DNA of 64,000 nt, from the NCBI GenBank assembly GCA_037367355.1, contig CM074695.1:682001-746000 (forward strand), given 5' to 3'. Each line of letters begins with the position of its first letter. Within the stretch, counting starts at the first letter, position 1. Positions 10,174 to 21,374 of this stretch are shown here, piece by piece. The DNA comes from Neoscytalidium dimidiatum (Eukaryota; Ascomycota; Dothideomycetes; Botryosphaeriales; Botryosphaeriaceae). The notes under the pieces are model-generated. The model was not told where the DNA came from. It ran no database searches and was given only the letters and a program-made list of their open reading frames with translations. Position numbers and translations under genes: made by a program.

Positions 10174-11183
10174 ATGAAGCTCCTCCTCCCGGCCCTCACG
10201 ACGCTCGCCTGCCTCGCCCAGTCGACGCAGGCGGCGACGTGGTACTTCCTGCGCTACTACACCGCGTCGTCCTCGCAGAAGTTCACCGGCCTGACAGGCG
10301 AGATGGTCGTGCCAACGCTGCCCCGTGCCGGAACTTACTACCTGTACGTGACAAGAAACCCTCCGAAGAGGATTGTGAAAAAAAAAAAAAAAGAAAGCAA
10401 AAGCCGAAAGGTGCTGACCCCAAAATAGCTGGCCCGGCCTCCAGCCGACGGACAACAGCGGCGTGTACCAGAACGTGCTGGACGGCAACAGCGGCACGTG
10501 GTGGTTCGGCAGCGGCTGGTGCTGCTCGAACCCGTCGCTCCCCTGGGGCGGCGGCTTCAACACGTACAAGGGCGAGACGGTCAAGTTCGAGAACGTGCTG
10601 AACGGGGACACCTGGACGACAACGACGACGCATGAGAGCACGGGGACGACCAAGACGGATTCGTTTGCGCTGGGTGAGTGCTTCTTCCTTTCGCTCCTTC
10701 CATCACCATTTTGCATCGAACAGGAAGAGAAGCGGGTGACCAAGGAAACCAAGAATATCAACACATAAAGAAAGCGGCGGAGAAAGAGGATAAGGAAATC
10801 GTTCTTGCCTCGAGTCTCGACGACTATGATATTCTTCCAGGGACGATTTTCTGACGAAACCTTTCTCCTCGTAGCATCCAAATCCTTCAACCAGGTGCTC
10901 TTTGCCATAGAGCTCACCGGCGTCTCCTGGGACTTCGGGCCGCTCGAGTTCAAGAACGTCGTCATCGTAAGCTTCACCAGCCCCCCCTCCAATCGCCAAG
11001 GGAAAGAAGACGGTGCTAAATCACGTCCAGACCGCCACCGGCACCGACAGCTCCTGGTGCGACAACTCGCCCGAGAACTACAACGGCGCAACCAAGTACA
11101 CTATCTCGGGCGTCAGCGCCAGCGTCAGCGGCAGCACCGTGACCTGCAAGATCAGCAGCATCATCCTGCAGAGCCCGGCTTGA
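10174..11183 (+). CDS. Small secreted protein, unknown beta-rich family
   Basis: Four exons, join(10174..10343,10429..10673,10875..10966,11031..11183), 219 aa; all introns are GT-AG and every join keeps frame. The first 20 residues are a classic signal peptide (MKLLLPALTTLACLAQSTQA). The mature protein is rich in Trp, Gly, Thr and Ser, with motifs YYLWPGLQP, GTWWFGSGWCCSNPSLPWGGG, TGVSWDFGPLEFKNVVI and SWCDNSPENYNGATKY. It ends in a Ser/Thr/Gly-rich stretch. The pattern suggests an all-beta, lectin- or jelly-roll-like extracellular protein. I believe similar sequences occur widely in plant-associated ascomycetes as hypothetical proteins, but I cannot name an activity. A remote relation to eqolisin-type peptidases is possible and not supported by visible catalytic residues. 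Intron 1 carries an A-rich tract (about 10378-10392). Confidence 0.85.
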
Positions 11184-12101
11184 AGGGGCTGAGGATCCCG
11201 TCATTTTCCTCAACTTCCTTTCGGGACTTACGATTCTCTATCTCAAGTCGCTCGTTGTTGCGAAGAGCAGTGCCCGCGACGTGGATTCAAGCGCGGCTTT
11301 CACGCTTATTATGTAAATGAATTGAAATCAACTTGTACATAGCAACGTCTTTGCCATTCAATTTGTTCCTTTTGACGAGCGCGACTGCATTTCCGTTAAA
11401 AGAGACCGCCCGAAGTCGGGATCAAATCTGCCGTCGTTGCGGGCTGCAGCCGCAATAAACATTAGCCATTTAAGTCTATTTGGAATCTCTTTTTTCCCCC
11501 TTCCCACCTTCCTCCACTGCGGCACCTCCTCCGCTCGTCGGAGCAACTACACTAGTGTGTGATGTGGGTCCACCAGCACGCGTATGCCACACCCCACAAG
11601 CTCGAGCATCAATGACCTACAAGCTTTTCATCCGTGTGGTACATTTCGTATGTCAGAAGGACCCTCGGTGGACCGGAACAAAGTGCCGCAAGTAAGCTTT
11701 TTTTTGTCAAAGCTTTTCTCAGCTCCGGCAACAAGCACAGTCGGTTTTCAGATGACGATATCGCATTTGACATCAGGTGGAGCAATTACGTATCTCGCAT
11801 TTCCTTTTTTCAGATTCTCACCACACCGGTTCTATTTATCCATCGATAGCCGTGTCAATAAAATGCCTAAGAAATGTATCAGAATAGGACGTGCGTATAC
11901 AAACATTAAGTGAAATTGCGCTACTCCAGCAAGCCTCTACGGCCCGCGCAAGCGCATCGGCTAATGGTGGATACATGAAGGGTAAAACGGAGCAATGACC
12001 GTGACGGCTGATCTCCATATTTTCAGGGTGCTGGGAAAGTTTTCGGAAAGGATATCAAAGGTTGAATAAGACAACAGAGAAAGCCAAAGCGGATGACCCG
12101 T
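11184..12101. other. Convergent 3' intergenic interval
   Basis: Lies between the 3' ends of the secreted-protein gene (+) and the carboxylesterase gene (-). AT-rich with short frames only. Both polyadenylation regions should be here. No gene seen. Confidence 0.6.
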
Positions 12102-13977
12102 TTACAGCTTAGTCGGATCCTGGACAACAGGGTATTTCGGCATGTTGGGCTTGTAGAGCTGTGGAACGTTAGCATATCATTTGTGCTATAGAACAGTGCG
12201 ACACTCATACGGGTGCCACCGATATCGGCGAAAAGCATCCGAAAAAGCAAGGTATAATGGAAAATTTGTAGCGAGGTGAGTGAGACTTACGTTCTGGCAG
12301 CGGGCATTGTATTCGCTGGTATCACCGACAATGACCTCCGTCTCGTTGCCAGGTACACCGAGCTTTGCGAGAGGACCACTTGTAGGCGTGGCCTTGTCCC
12401 AGCCAGGACCGGCCGCGGGGTTCTTGATCCAGGCAACAAACCAGTCGTTCGTCCAATCAGCCAGTGCCTGTTGTTCCTCGGTCACATCATCGAGAGCCTC
12501 GAAGCACTGGTTACCGCCGTGGAAGAAGGGAACCTCAGAGCCGTGCGAAGAGCCCATGCCATCGAGGCCAAGGACATTGCTGTAATTACCAAACCAGCGG
12601 TAGATCCAAGTAGGCTGCTCGGAAGCACGGATATCGACGAGGTAGTCAGTCGGGCAAAAGAAGCGAGCATCACCGTAGCTGGCACCGCTCATGAGAGAGA
12701 CTGACTCATAGTCCGACTGGTTGTAGCTAGCCAGAAGGTCCTCATCCGCGATGTGCGCGAGGTCGGCATCGAAAGTGTTGATCCATTCGCTGAAGTTGGT
12801 ATTCTCCGCCGAGTAGACGATAGAGAAGATCTTGCCTTCCTGGTCGGAGTTACCGACAATGAGGGGCAAATCCTTGGGGTAATTGCCATCAGCGAAACGG
12901 GCCGGATAGTCCTGGAAACGGGTGATGTTGTCTACGATCGGCGCAAACCACGTGTTGTATGTGGAATTGAATTTGGACGTTTCGATGTCGTAAAAGCTGA
13001 TCTGGCGCAGATCATTCACGGTGCTGATGGCCTCGCCTGTGGCGCTAGCGACATCGGCCTTGACCACGTTCAGGCCTACGTCCTCCGGAGCGTAAGCTGG
13101 CCCGGATTCAACGTTTGCCGACATCTCAATGGCACCAGCGAGAAACGTGTCGGGGTGGTTCCACAAGTAGTGGTCAACCATCACCGATCCGGACGAATGG
13201 CCACCGAGCACAATGTGCTCCTTGTTGCCGCCGAAAGCTTAATGCCTATTAGAACAACTCCTTGCAGATTCGAGACGGAATTCTCACCAGCAATATTGTC
13301 GTAGACCCATTGCACAGCAGCTTCAACGTCGAGAATGTTGAAGTTCTGCGAAGTGCCGTTCAACTCGCCCGACAGTTCAGCGGAATGAGGGGCGCCGAAG
13401 ATTGACTCGCGGTAGTTGAAGTTGACATATATGACCTCCTTTGAAGCGAAGTTACTGCCCTGCCACTGCGGGTTGCTGGAGCCGCCAGTGACCATAGCAC
13501 CGCCATAAATGTAGACAAAGACCTGCAGCGCCGTTAGTGATTGACAACGCAATTACTCGATAGAGTAAAGGTGAGTATGCGGGGTCAGGGACTATTGAAG
13601 CGTACGGGAAGGTTTGAGCCGTTGGCAGGGGTCCAGATGTTCAAGTTCAAGCAATCCTCGCCCTGAGGGGCAAGGCTGCTGCTGATGCTGGCCTGGGCGC
13701 ATGTCGATCCGTATTCGGTAGCGTTGAACAAATCCCATGACGTCGCAGGAGAGACAGGTGGCTTCCATCTGTTTCCGCCGGCGGTCGAGTCGGCAAAGGG
13801 GATGCCCAGGTAGACATGATTTCCAGTGCCATCCTCGGTGTAGCCCTGCACGAGGCCTGAAGAAGTCAGGGCGGTGGGTACACCGTCGCAGGTGGTGCCG
13901 GCCTGGCCAGTGGCGATGGCGGACGTGGCCAGGGCCACGCAGGCAGCGCTATCGATGAGGGCGTCAAAGATTCCCAT
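12102..13977 (-). CDS. Secreted type-B carboxylesterase/lipase
   Basis: Four exons, complement(join(12102..12158,12291..13237,13288..13522,13606..13977)), 536 aa; all joins keep frame. This is an alpha/beta hydrolase of the type-B carboxylesterase family, cleaving ester bonds in lipids, xenobiotics or plant material. The N terminus has a hydrophobic segment (about residues 8-24) ending near AGTTCD, consistent with a signal peptide. Family landmarks are GEDCLNLNIWTP, VYIYGG (oxyanion loop), NFNYRES, DVEAAVQWVYDNIAAFGG and the nucleophile elbow GHSSG, created at the exon 2/3 join with Ser217 as nucleophile. The likely catalytic His is in SSHGSEVPF. The last exon is only 57 nt (LYKPNMPKYPVVQDPTKL). 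Substrate cannot be told from sequence. Confidence 0.93.
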
Positions 13978-16032
13978 GGTGTTGGGCCCCAGTTAAGGGT
14001 TGCTAGGTTGGACAGGACGAAAGTCAAGGTGAATTGACGAGCGGACGAATCGACGTAGTCGGGTCGGGCAAATCACAACCTAGTTGGGAATGAAACGGAC
14101 GAGCGTAAGAAATAAAGCGAGGGAGCGTGGGCAGTCAAGCAGACGAGCGTGTTAGGGGCCTTGACCTTTTCACAGGCCATGGGCAAGCCACGGGCGCTCA
14201 GGCTCGGTGGGTGCATAGCGAGGCGCCAGATTAAAGCGGCGTTACCCGTGAGTTCTGGACGGAAAATGGGGCAGTAGGCAATATTGGAAGCCCAGGCGGG
14301 GTGGGGCGGGGAGAGAGGTTTGCCGACGGAGTGATGGTGGAATTCAGGCGGCTTCGGCTTCTGCAGAGGAAAGGGCAGCAGGGTGCAGAGCGCAGAGAGC
14401 AGGTGCCTTCTGGAAGACCGGCCGGCTCCCGCTAATCTCACAAGGGCCAGGAGGGGACCAGGAGGGGAGAGGTCAGATCGCAGTGTCTCACGCCACGGAC
14501 TGGAGCGAGAAGTCCACTCTCGCGGCTGCGGGCTCCCTGGAATCTCCGTGGGTCAGCCGCGGACAGGAGGCTCAAGCGGGCAACAGGCGCGAGGCCGAGA
14601 CTCTCGTATGTACAACAGCCATGGCCCGTGGCTGAGGAAGTGGGATTAAAGCCCGCAAGAGATGACGACCACGGCGATTCATTCAGGCGGTCGTGCACGG
14701 GGTGGTAGCTGTCGGCAGAACTCTGGCAGCGAGGCGACAGGCCACAGGACGACAGGCGAGGTGCGGCTGGGGTGAAGGCAGAGGCAGAAGACCAAGGGAC
14801 GCCCATCCCGTCGGGTGGCCACGCGCGCGGCGGCGATCGGCGTCGGCTAGGAGAGCTTGGCAGGCATGGCGAGTCGAGCGACAGAAGCCGGCAGCGAACC
14901 GGACGCGGGCGGGAAGAGGACGGCTTGCGGCGACGTCGAGAGAGCCACGGAGCGTTTGTGGCGGCAGCGGGTGCCTGGTAGGTTTTTTTTTCTTCAGGCG
15001 GCGGCGGCCGAGCGAGGCGGCGGGAGGCGCGAGACGGAAGGCGGAAGAGGAAGGAGCCCTGGCAGGAGCTAAGAAGCCAAACACCATCACGGTGCCCGCC
15101 TGCACACCACCACGCACCACTCCCGGCTACCGCTCTCATGGCTCGCCTCCCGACCTTCCGCCTCCGACGCCGCGTTACCCCTTCCGGTAGGGCTGACGCG
15201 CGCTCTGCTCTCCGCCATCGTTGCTCCCCTCACTCTCTCCTCGCCAATTTGTTCTCCTGCGCTGAGTAAATGATGTCTGCTCCCTGGCATTTGCACCAAT
15301 CTCGCCCTGAGGCCCGCATCGGCTCTCCGCCGCTGCCCACCAGCGCTCCTCATCCCGGCGGCAGCTTCGCAATGCCAGCTAGGCCAGCTCGTGCACCGCC
15401 CCGGCGCTCGCCTGCAGTCCAACGGACCAGAGCCTGCATTCGGTCCGGCTGGCTGCGCTACCCAAATCTTCACTAAACCTCCTACGTCCGATGTCACCCG
15501 CTCGCCGTCGCCCATCGAGCATGCCCCTGCTGCTGCTTCTCCTTACGCCTAACGGTACCGCCCATGAGGGAGGCTTGAGCGTTTACGTGATCTGATCCGT
15601 CTGAGGAGCGAAGTCCGCGGCCTAATCACCCGTATCATCGCCAGCCTCCGTCGTCCTCCCATTAGCTCTCGTCAACTCTTTTTTTGGCCTCCTTCAGCTC
15701 CGAAGTGCTGCCTGGGACGCCGTATCATGCTGTCGGTGGACCGGAATATCCGCTCATTTGCCCACAATTGCGGGTGCAACCCTGAGGGATGAAGGATCTG
15801 CTGGAGAACCGCGTGGCCCGCGCCCTTGATGCGACACAGGGATCGGTCATTGAGACCACAACAATCATCTGAAGTGAACTATGATCCGCACTCGTCCCAC
15901 GTCAGGATCCTCGCATAATAATTCTGGGGATCGCGTAGAGCCGCGGCCCACGCCCACTAAAAGGCAGACGCCTTGCCGATCCACCGCGTTTCTCTCACTT
16001 TGGTCCATCCTGCCAACTTCTTGCAACCTAAA
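13978..16032. other. GC-rich divergent intergenic interval
   Basis: About 2 kb between the esterase start (-) and the rhodopsin-like gene start (+), holding both promoters. Open frames at 14073-15515 on both strands are Arg/Pro/Ser-rich and mutually overlapping, without splice or family support. No TATA box is clear. Confidence 0.6.
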
Positions 16033-17634
16033 ATGGTTGAAGATACGTTGGGTCAAGTGGTGAGTACCCGAGACTTGCTCCCAGAGGGCGACCGACTTCT
16101 CCGGAACGTTCCCTGGGCAGCCCCCTACACCGTGTCGGATATCTCGCTAACTTCACTCGAAGATATCATGGTACATCTGCACAGTTGCCGCTGGCCTCTT
16201 CCTGGCCTCGAGGCTCTGGGTGAGGTGGGAAAATATGGGCGGTCTCTACCTCGATGACTACCTCATCACTGCTGCTTTCTGTTGTCTGGTCGCCGACCTG
16301 GCGATACAACAGAGAATGTGGAACATCGGTGTGTCTCTACCTGTCTTCTTCCACGGCCTGCTCGGTTATTAACAGCCCTCTAAGGCCTTAAAGATATGGC
16401 TGCAGTTACACCTGAGCATTTCGTAGAGATGATGAAGGTTTGTTCAGCCAACCGTGTAGCCGGGCGCATTCAGAAGCTAACAAGATGTAATACAGCTCAT
16501 CTACCCTGGCTCCATCTTCTATACGCTCTCTTTGTGGCTAATCAAAGCTGGGCTTGTGCGTGATCCAACCGTATACATCTGTCCAGGTTCTCATAACACC
16601 ACTAACATTCCTCAAGGTCATATTTTATAAGAGGCTATCCGGACACACCTACAAATATCTGCAGAAGCTGTACAACGCCACACTTGTGTGGCTCGTAGTA
16701 TCGTGGCTGGTAATACTCTTCGACACCATATTCAGATGCTACCCTCTTCGTCGCACTTGGAGCCAAGACCCAAAGGATGCCTGTCCAGCCAGTGCTGCAA
16801 CAATCAACTACTGGATCACCATTACCTGTATGCCACCGTTGTTCCGCCATCGCTGCTGGCCATTTTGCTGACGAATTGATTCGCAGTCAATATTTCTACC
16901 GATGTGCTAATTATCTGCCTTCCCGTCTCGATGGTGTTGAAGCTCAATCTCCCACTGAAGCAGAAGATCGGTGTTGCCGGTATCTTCTGTCTTGGATTTG
17001 TCGTCGTCATTGCAAGCAGTATGTCGTACTTTCACTCGAGAAAGATGGGTTGATCTGGCTGACACAAGCAGTCGTCCGTGCTGTCTATTCCCATCGGAAC
17101 GAGACGATGCTTACCTGCACGGTTTCGATGATCGAAACGTCGATTGCTATCATCGCGACTTGCCTTCCAACGCTTCGCATCCTCATCCTAGGCCACACTT
17201 CGCGCAAGGGGACATATGCAAGCGGGCGTCGCTCTCGAGTGTTCGAGCTCCACGACGCACACCCTCACTTCAGTGGTACGCAGCATTATTCCAACCACCG
17301 GACTACAATAACTGGCGGGACGCAGCGAGATTCCAGGCGAATCATGCGGCAGCAGATGGGACGCAGCGACAGCGAGGACGAGCTAGTCAAGGAGCTTCAC
17401 CAATACCCGGCGCGATCCAACCCGTCGTCTATGCCCCAATCACCAAGGGAGGCCAAGAGTTTTGAGGGGAGGATCAGCGGGGAAACATGCGTCAACTCAC
17501 CAAAGCCGAACACAATTGAAATCACAACCGAGGTCACTGTGGTCCCGGAGGTTACGGTCACGACGATTCCAGAGGAGGTGCACACGAGGGAGATACAGCG
17601 GAGCCCCTCATTCATGTCCGTGCGCAAGCACTGA
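16033..17634 (+). CDS. Rhodopsin-like seven-helix membrane protein (Pth11-related)
   Basis: Seven exons, join(16033..16059,16163..16328,16385..16437,16496..16555,16617..16827,16887..17018,17072..17634), 403 aa; all joins keep frame. It belongs to the large fungal 'rhodopsin domain' family, related to the Pth11 receptor. Hallmarks are LYLDDYLITAA after helix 1, a helix around IYPGSIFYTLSLWLIKAGL, FYKRLSGH, the extracellular segment CYPLRRTW...ACPASAATINYW, NISTDVLIICLPVSMVLKLNL, and a last helix after YSHRNETML that ends in LPTLRILILGH. No N-terminal CFEM domain is present. The first helix starts only about ten residues from the Met, so a short missing 5' exon is possible. A basic Ser/Thr-rich cytoplasmic tail of about 150 residues follows. 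Ligand and signalling partner are unknown; roles in surface sensing are known only for Pth11 itself. Confidence 0.88.
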
Positions 17635-19206
17635 TCAAAAAAGCAACACACCGGCATCTCTGTTGAGCGTTCCTGCTTTAGTGTTACATCTATTTCTTTA
17701 TGACAGCTTCTTTCTTTGATTTTCTTGTTTGCAACATCAGGTCATTCGCAAAGATACCAGACCAACGATAGATGACACGGGTATGCTGGAGTTTTCTCTT
17801 TTCCTCTTCGTCATTCACCCTAAGCACAGCCTGTAGCTGGAGTCACGCGGGGGGGGTTTTTTTTTTTTTTTTGACAGTATATCTCGGAGCTCGGTGTCAA
17901 TTCCAGGGCCACCTTACGCCCTCTTTCTCCTTCGGTCAACAACGTAGGGACCGGTCATAGCGAATACGGATCATCGAGCACACGCAAGACACGGCCAATG
18001 CAGCCTTCGTAGACAATAGGGAATATAGTAGATCAATTTCCTTACAAAATGAGGGCGAGGTCGGAGCTCTGGCGACAGTGCTTCCTGCATTCGGGCCTTG
18101 CAAACTTTATCGGAAAGCGAAGAGATGAAAGATCTCCGGCGATCCGCGAAAGGGAGCCAGGAACGCGAGTAAGCCGGACTTAATCCAGGCCCTTATTTCC
18201 GCCGGGGGAAAGGGCCATCGAGGGCTGAATACTAAACAAGCAATGGACGACAAGCCTCATGCTGAGCGTCGCTCTTCACGGGGCCCGCTTCAACTATGAC
18301 CCGGTCATTCCAGGCGTAAATGAACTTGCGTCGTCCTCTTTCGAGTCAACTGGCCGCCTTCTCGCTGCCTTTTCGGACATCGTGGGGGCCGAAAAGGCAG
18401 ATTATGCACCAACAGATGACTCGCGGCCACGCCGAGTGGCCGCAACAGGCCTGACCTCGACCAGCAGTGTTTTCAGCTGCTGCTTGAAGCTCGCAGATGC
18501 AGGGCCAAGGGCCTGCTGATCCGCGCCCAAGAAGGCGACACTCCCCGAGGCACAGCACCCAGCATCCAGCATCCAGAACAGCGCACCGCCCACCCCGCCA
18601 TCGCCCGGCCAGGCATCCAACAGCCACGCGGTTACGTCGAACATGAGCTTGCGGCGATGACCGCAAATAGGACGATCAGCACGCGCTGACAAAGACCAGC
18701 TGAATTCCCAGGGCAACGGCCGTGGCTGTTCGAGCACCGTGACTGTGCGATACGACCAGGGCAATGCGACTTGACTGTTGTCACACGCAGCGAATGAGTG
18801 CCGCTACGCCGCTTACATGCGTCTAGCCACCCGCAGTGTCGGGCTCGCCGCAGGGCTGTCTCCCTGCCGTTATCCGCAAGCCATCAGGGAAAATGGAGGG
18901 TGCCATCTGCTCGTCGCCCTTGCGCTTTCACTCGCAACCAGCTACGCCGTTGCCGGCTGGCGTGAACTCCGCAGCAATCACCTCCACACCCCCGGCTGCA
19001 GCTTATGCTACATCTCCCCGTCTTTTTATCGCCTCGCTTCTTGGACAAGGCTTTGCACGTGCTTGGCCTTATTCTTCCTTTCCCTTGTCCGAGCCTTTCC
19101 TTTTCATCTTCGTCTCGTCCGTTGCTTGGTTCAGTCCGCAGCTATGCATCCATCGTTATGATACTTTCGCTTCTGCGCGCTAGTGTCTGGCGGCCATCAT
19201 ACCGCC
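17635..19206. other. Intergenic interval, no gene seen
   Basis: Contains the G8T16 homopolymer junction at 17849-17872 and mixed-composition sequence. Open frames at 18259-19183 are Ala/Arg/Ser-rich shadows. The right end must hold the promoter of the kelch gene, where several out-of-frame ATGs lie upstream of 19207. Confidence 0.55.
17849..17872. repeat. G8-T16 homopolymer junction
   Basis: Eight Gs followed directly by sixteen Ts, about 215 bp downstream of the rhodopsin-like gene. Length is likely to vary between strains or to be a sequencing weak spot. Confidence 0.9.
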
Positions 19207-21374
19207 ATGTCGTTTCTGTCGCTGCGCCGGAGCAGGCTCCTGCGCCTGTCGCTGTGGGCGCTCGGCCGCGGGGCTGCGGCCCAGAGCTCCGCCTTGAACT
19301 TCACAAACACCACCGCGCTTGGTTACGACCCAGTACACTTGATGTGTGCTCGTTGGGAGCATCAGAGTACGCTTTCTATCTGTCTTAACTAAACATTGTC
19401 AACATACAGCATATCGGAGCATCCATTGATGACGTCCACGCAGCCGTCTTAAAGGGAGATACGTTATACATAGACGGTGGTCTCGAAACCACATACGACG
19501 GCGACGAGCGATGGACCGACGAGTTCTTCCTGAGCATGAGTAAAACGCACCTCTCCCCATCCAACTAATTCCTCAGCGCTCAATGAGCCCGCAGACTACT
19601 ACCTCCTGGGCATCAACATGTCCACGACCTGGAATTGGGAGCAAAACGTCAGCACGGCCATCTGGAACAAGTCCGCCTCCACCCCTGAACCACCAACCGT
19701 CCTGCGCGGCCACCTCTTCCAGGGCACGTCCTCCGACCCTCACATCTACCTCTACGGCGGCGCGGACTTCTCCAGTAACACCAGCGCACACGACTACGCG
19801 TCCCCCAACGCCGGCACCCTGTGGGCCTACGACACGGTGCAGCGCGGCAACTGGAGCCGCATCGACATCAGCGACGCCAGCCCGTGGCAGCCCAGCCGCG
19901 GCGCCACCGCCGAAGCCCCGGATCTGGGATTGGCCTTCTACCTGAATGGCGAGGCCGGCGACATCGAATCCATCCAGGTGTGGGGCAACCTCTCGACGCA
20001 GGTCGCGCATGTGGAGGGCATGATCGTGCTCGACACGGCGAACGTCACGGGCCGCACCGCGTGGAACGTCTCGACAGAAGCAATGACGGGTGGGCAGCCG
20101 AGGGCAGGAGCTGCCATGACGTATGTCCCCGAGATAGGGGAGAGAGGTGCATTGGTGTTGATAGGAGGGATCGCGAGAGCGCCGCAGCCGATTGATGATC
20201 CGGCGTCTGGAGAGCTGGTACGCCGATTTCGCAATCATATATGGACGCGTACAGACAAAAAGCAACGACTAGCCACTAACGAATCGACCCCCAGATCAAT
20301 CTCTCTCAAATCCAGATCTTCGACCTCTCCTCCTGGCTCAACAACACGTCCTCCGCAGGAACATGGTACGCGCAAACCGCAACAGGCGACGTGCCCGCGC
20401 TGCGCACCGACTTCTGCCTGGCGGCGGGCACGGCGGCGGACGAGTCGAGCTACAACGTCTACCTCTACGGCGGCCGCAACCCCAAGTCGGGCATCATCTA
20501 CGACGACGTGTACGCGCTGTCGCTGCCGAGCTTCACGTGGATCAAGCTGTTCACGGGACAGTCGCCGCGCTGGGGCCACACCTGCCACCTCGTGCCCAAC
20601 TCGACGCAGCTGCTCACGCTCGGCGGCGCCCTCGACCTCAACCGCTCGACCTGCGACTGGGAGTACGCCGGCGTCGCGGTGCTGGACTCCTGGACCATGA
20701 CGTGGAACAGCTTCTACGACGACTACGCCCGGCCCTACAAGGTCACCCAGGGCATCGCGGAGGTGATTGGGGGAGGCGATGGCGGCGGCGCGACCAGCGC
20801 GGCGCCTGCGGGCGGCTGGGAGACGCCGGCCGTGGAGGCGCTGTTCGCGCGCGCGGCGTCGTCCTCCTCCTCCTCTTCTTCTTCCTCGGACTCTTCGTCC
20901 TCCTCGTCCAGCCACACCGGCGCCATCGTCGGCGGCGTCGTCGGCGGCGTCTGCGGCCTCGCGCTCGTGCTCGGCTCGCTCTTCTGGTTCCTCCGACGCA
21001 GGCGGCGGAAGCGGAGGAGAGTGCCGGCCGCGCCGTCGGCGGAGCTGGACCACGCGGGCGCGCAGATGCACGAGGTCGAGGGCACCGTGCCGGACGAGAA
21101 CAAGCCCGAGGCTCCCAAGCGCGTGGATTCGGAGTTGCAGGGCGATACGCCCGCCGCGGAGATGGATGGGGAGGACCAGTTTGAGAGGATCATTGAGTTG
21201 GGGGCGGGCGCGGGGCACGAGCGGTTTGAGTTGCAGGGGAGTGGGGTGGAAGGGAAGGAGGGCGAGGCGTGGGAGGAAAGGAGGAGGATGGCGAGGGAGC
21301 GGGAGGAGGTGGATGGGAGGAAGGAGAGCGGTGGTGATGGTGATGGTGGGGCTGGGGAGAGGGGAGATGTGTGA
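19207..21374 (+). CDS. Kelch-repeat protein with single transmembrane helix
   Basis: Four exons, join(19207..19366,19420..19539,19577..20217,20295..21374), 666 aa. The first intron is best closed at a GGAG acceptor because the nearby CAG gives an early stop, so that junction is the least certain. The N terminus is basic then hydrophobic and looks like a signal peptide. The ectodomain has kelch-type blades, each with a paired-Gly strand: LYIDGGLETT, IYLYGGADFS, ALVLIGGIAR, VYLYGGRNPK, LLTLGGALDL. Many N-x-S/T sites support an extracellular location. A poly-Ser stalk (about residues 496-512) leads to one helix at about 515-539 (HTGAIVGGVVGGVCGLALVLGS) and a stop-transfer run RRRRRKRRR, followed by an acidic 120-residue tail. 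It is therefore a type I surface protein with a beta-propeller ectodomain. Ligand unknown. Confidence 0.85.

Noticed and set aside
10168..11091. Long minus-strand open frame (307 codons) over the secreted-protein gene
   Set aside because: It crosses the introns and exons of the plus-strand gene, which has a signal peptide and clean joins. The antisense frame is low-complexity Arg/Ser/Phe sequence.
7924..17634. Secondary-metabolite cluster (SnoaL-like protein, esterase, membrane protein)
   Set aside because: There is no core synthase, tailoring oxidase or transcription factor, and the spacing and orientation do not suggest a cluster.
20235..21218. Minus-strand open frame (327 codons) over the kelch gene
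   Set aside because: Shadow of a GC-rich coding strand; the product is Arg/Ala/Val low-complexity.
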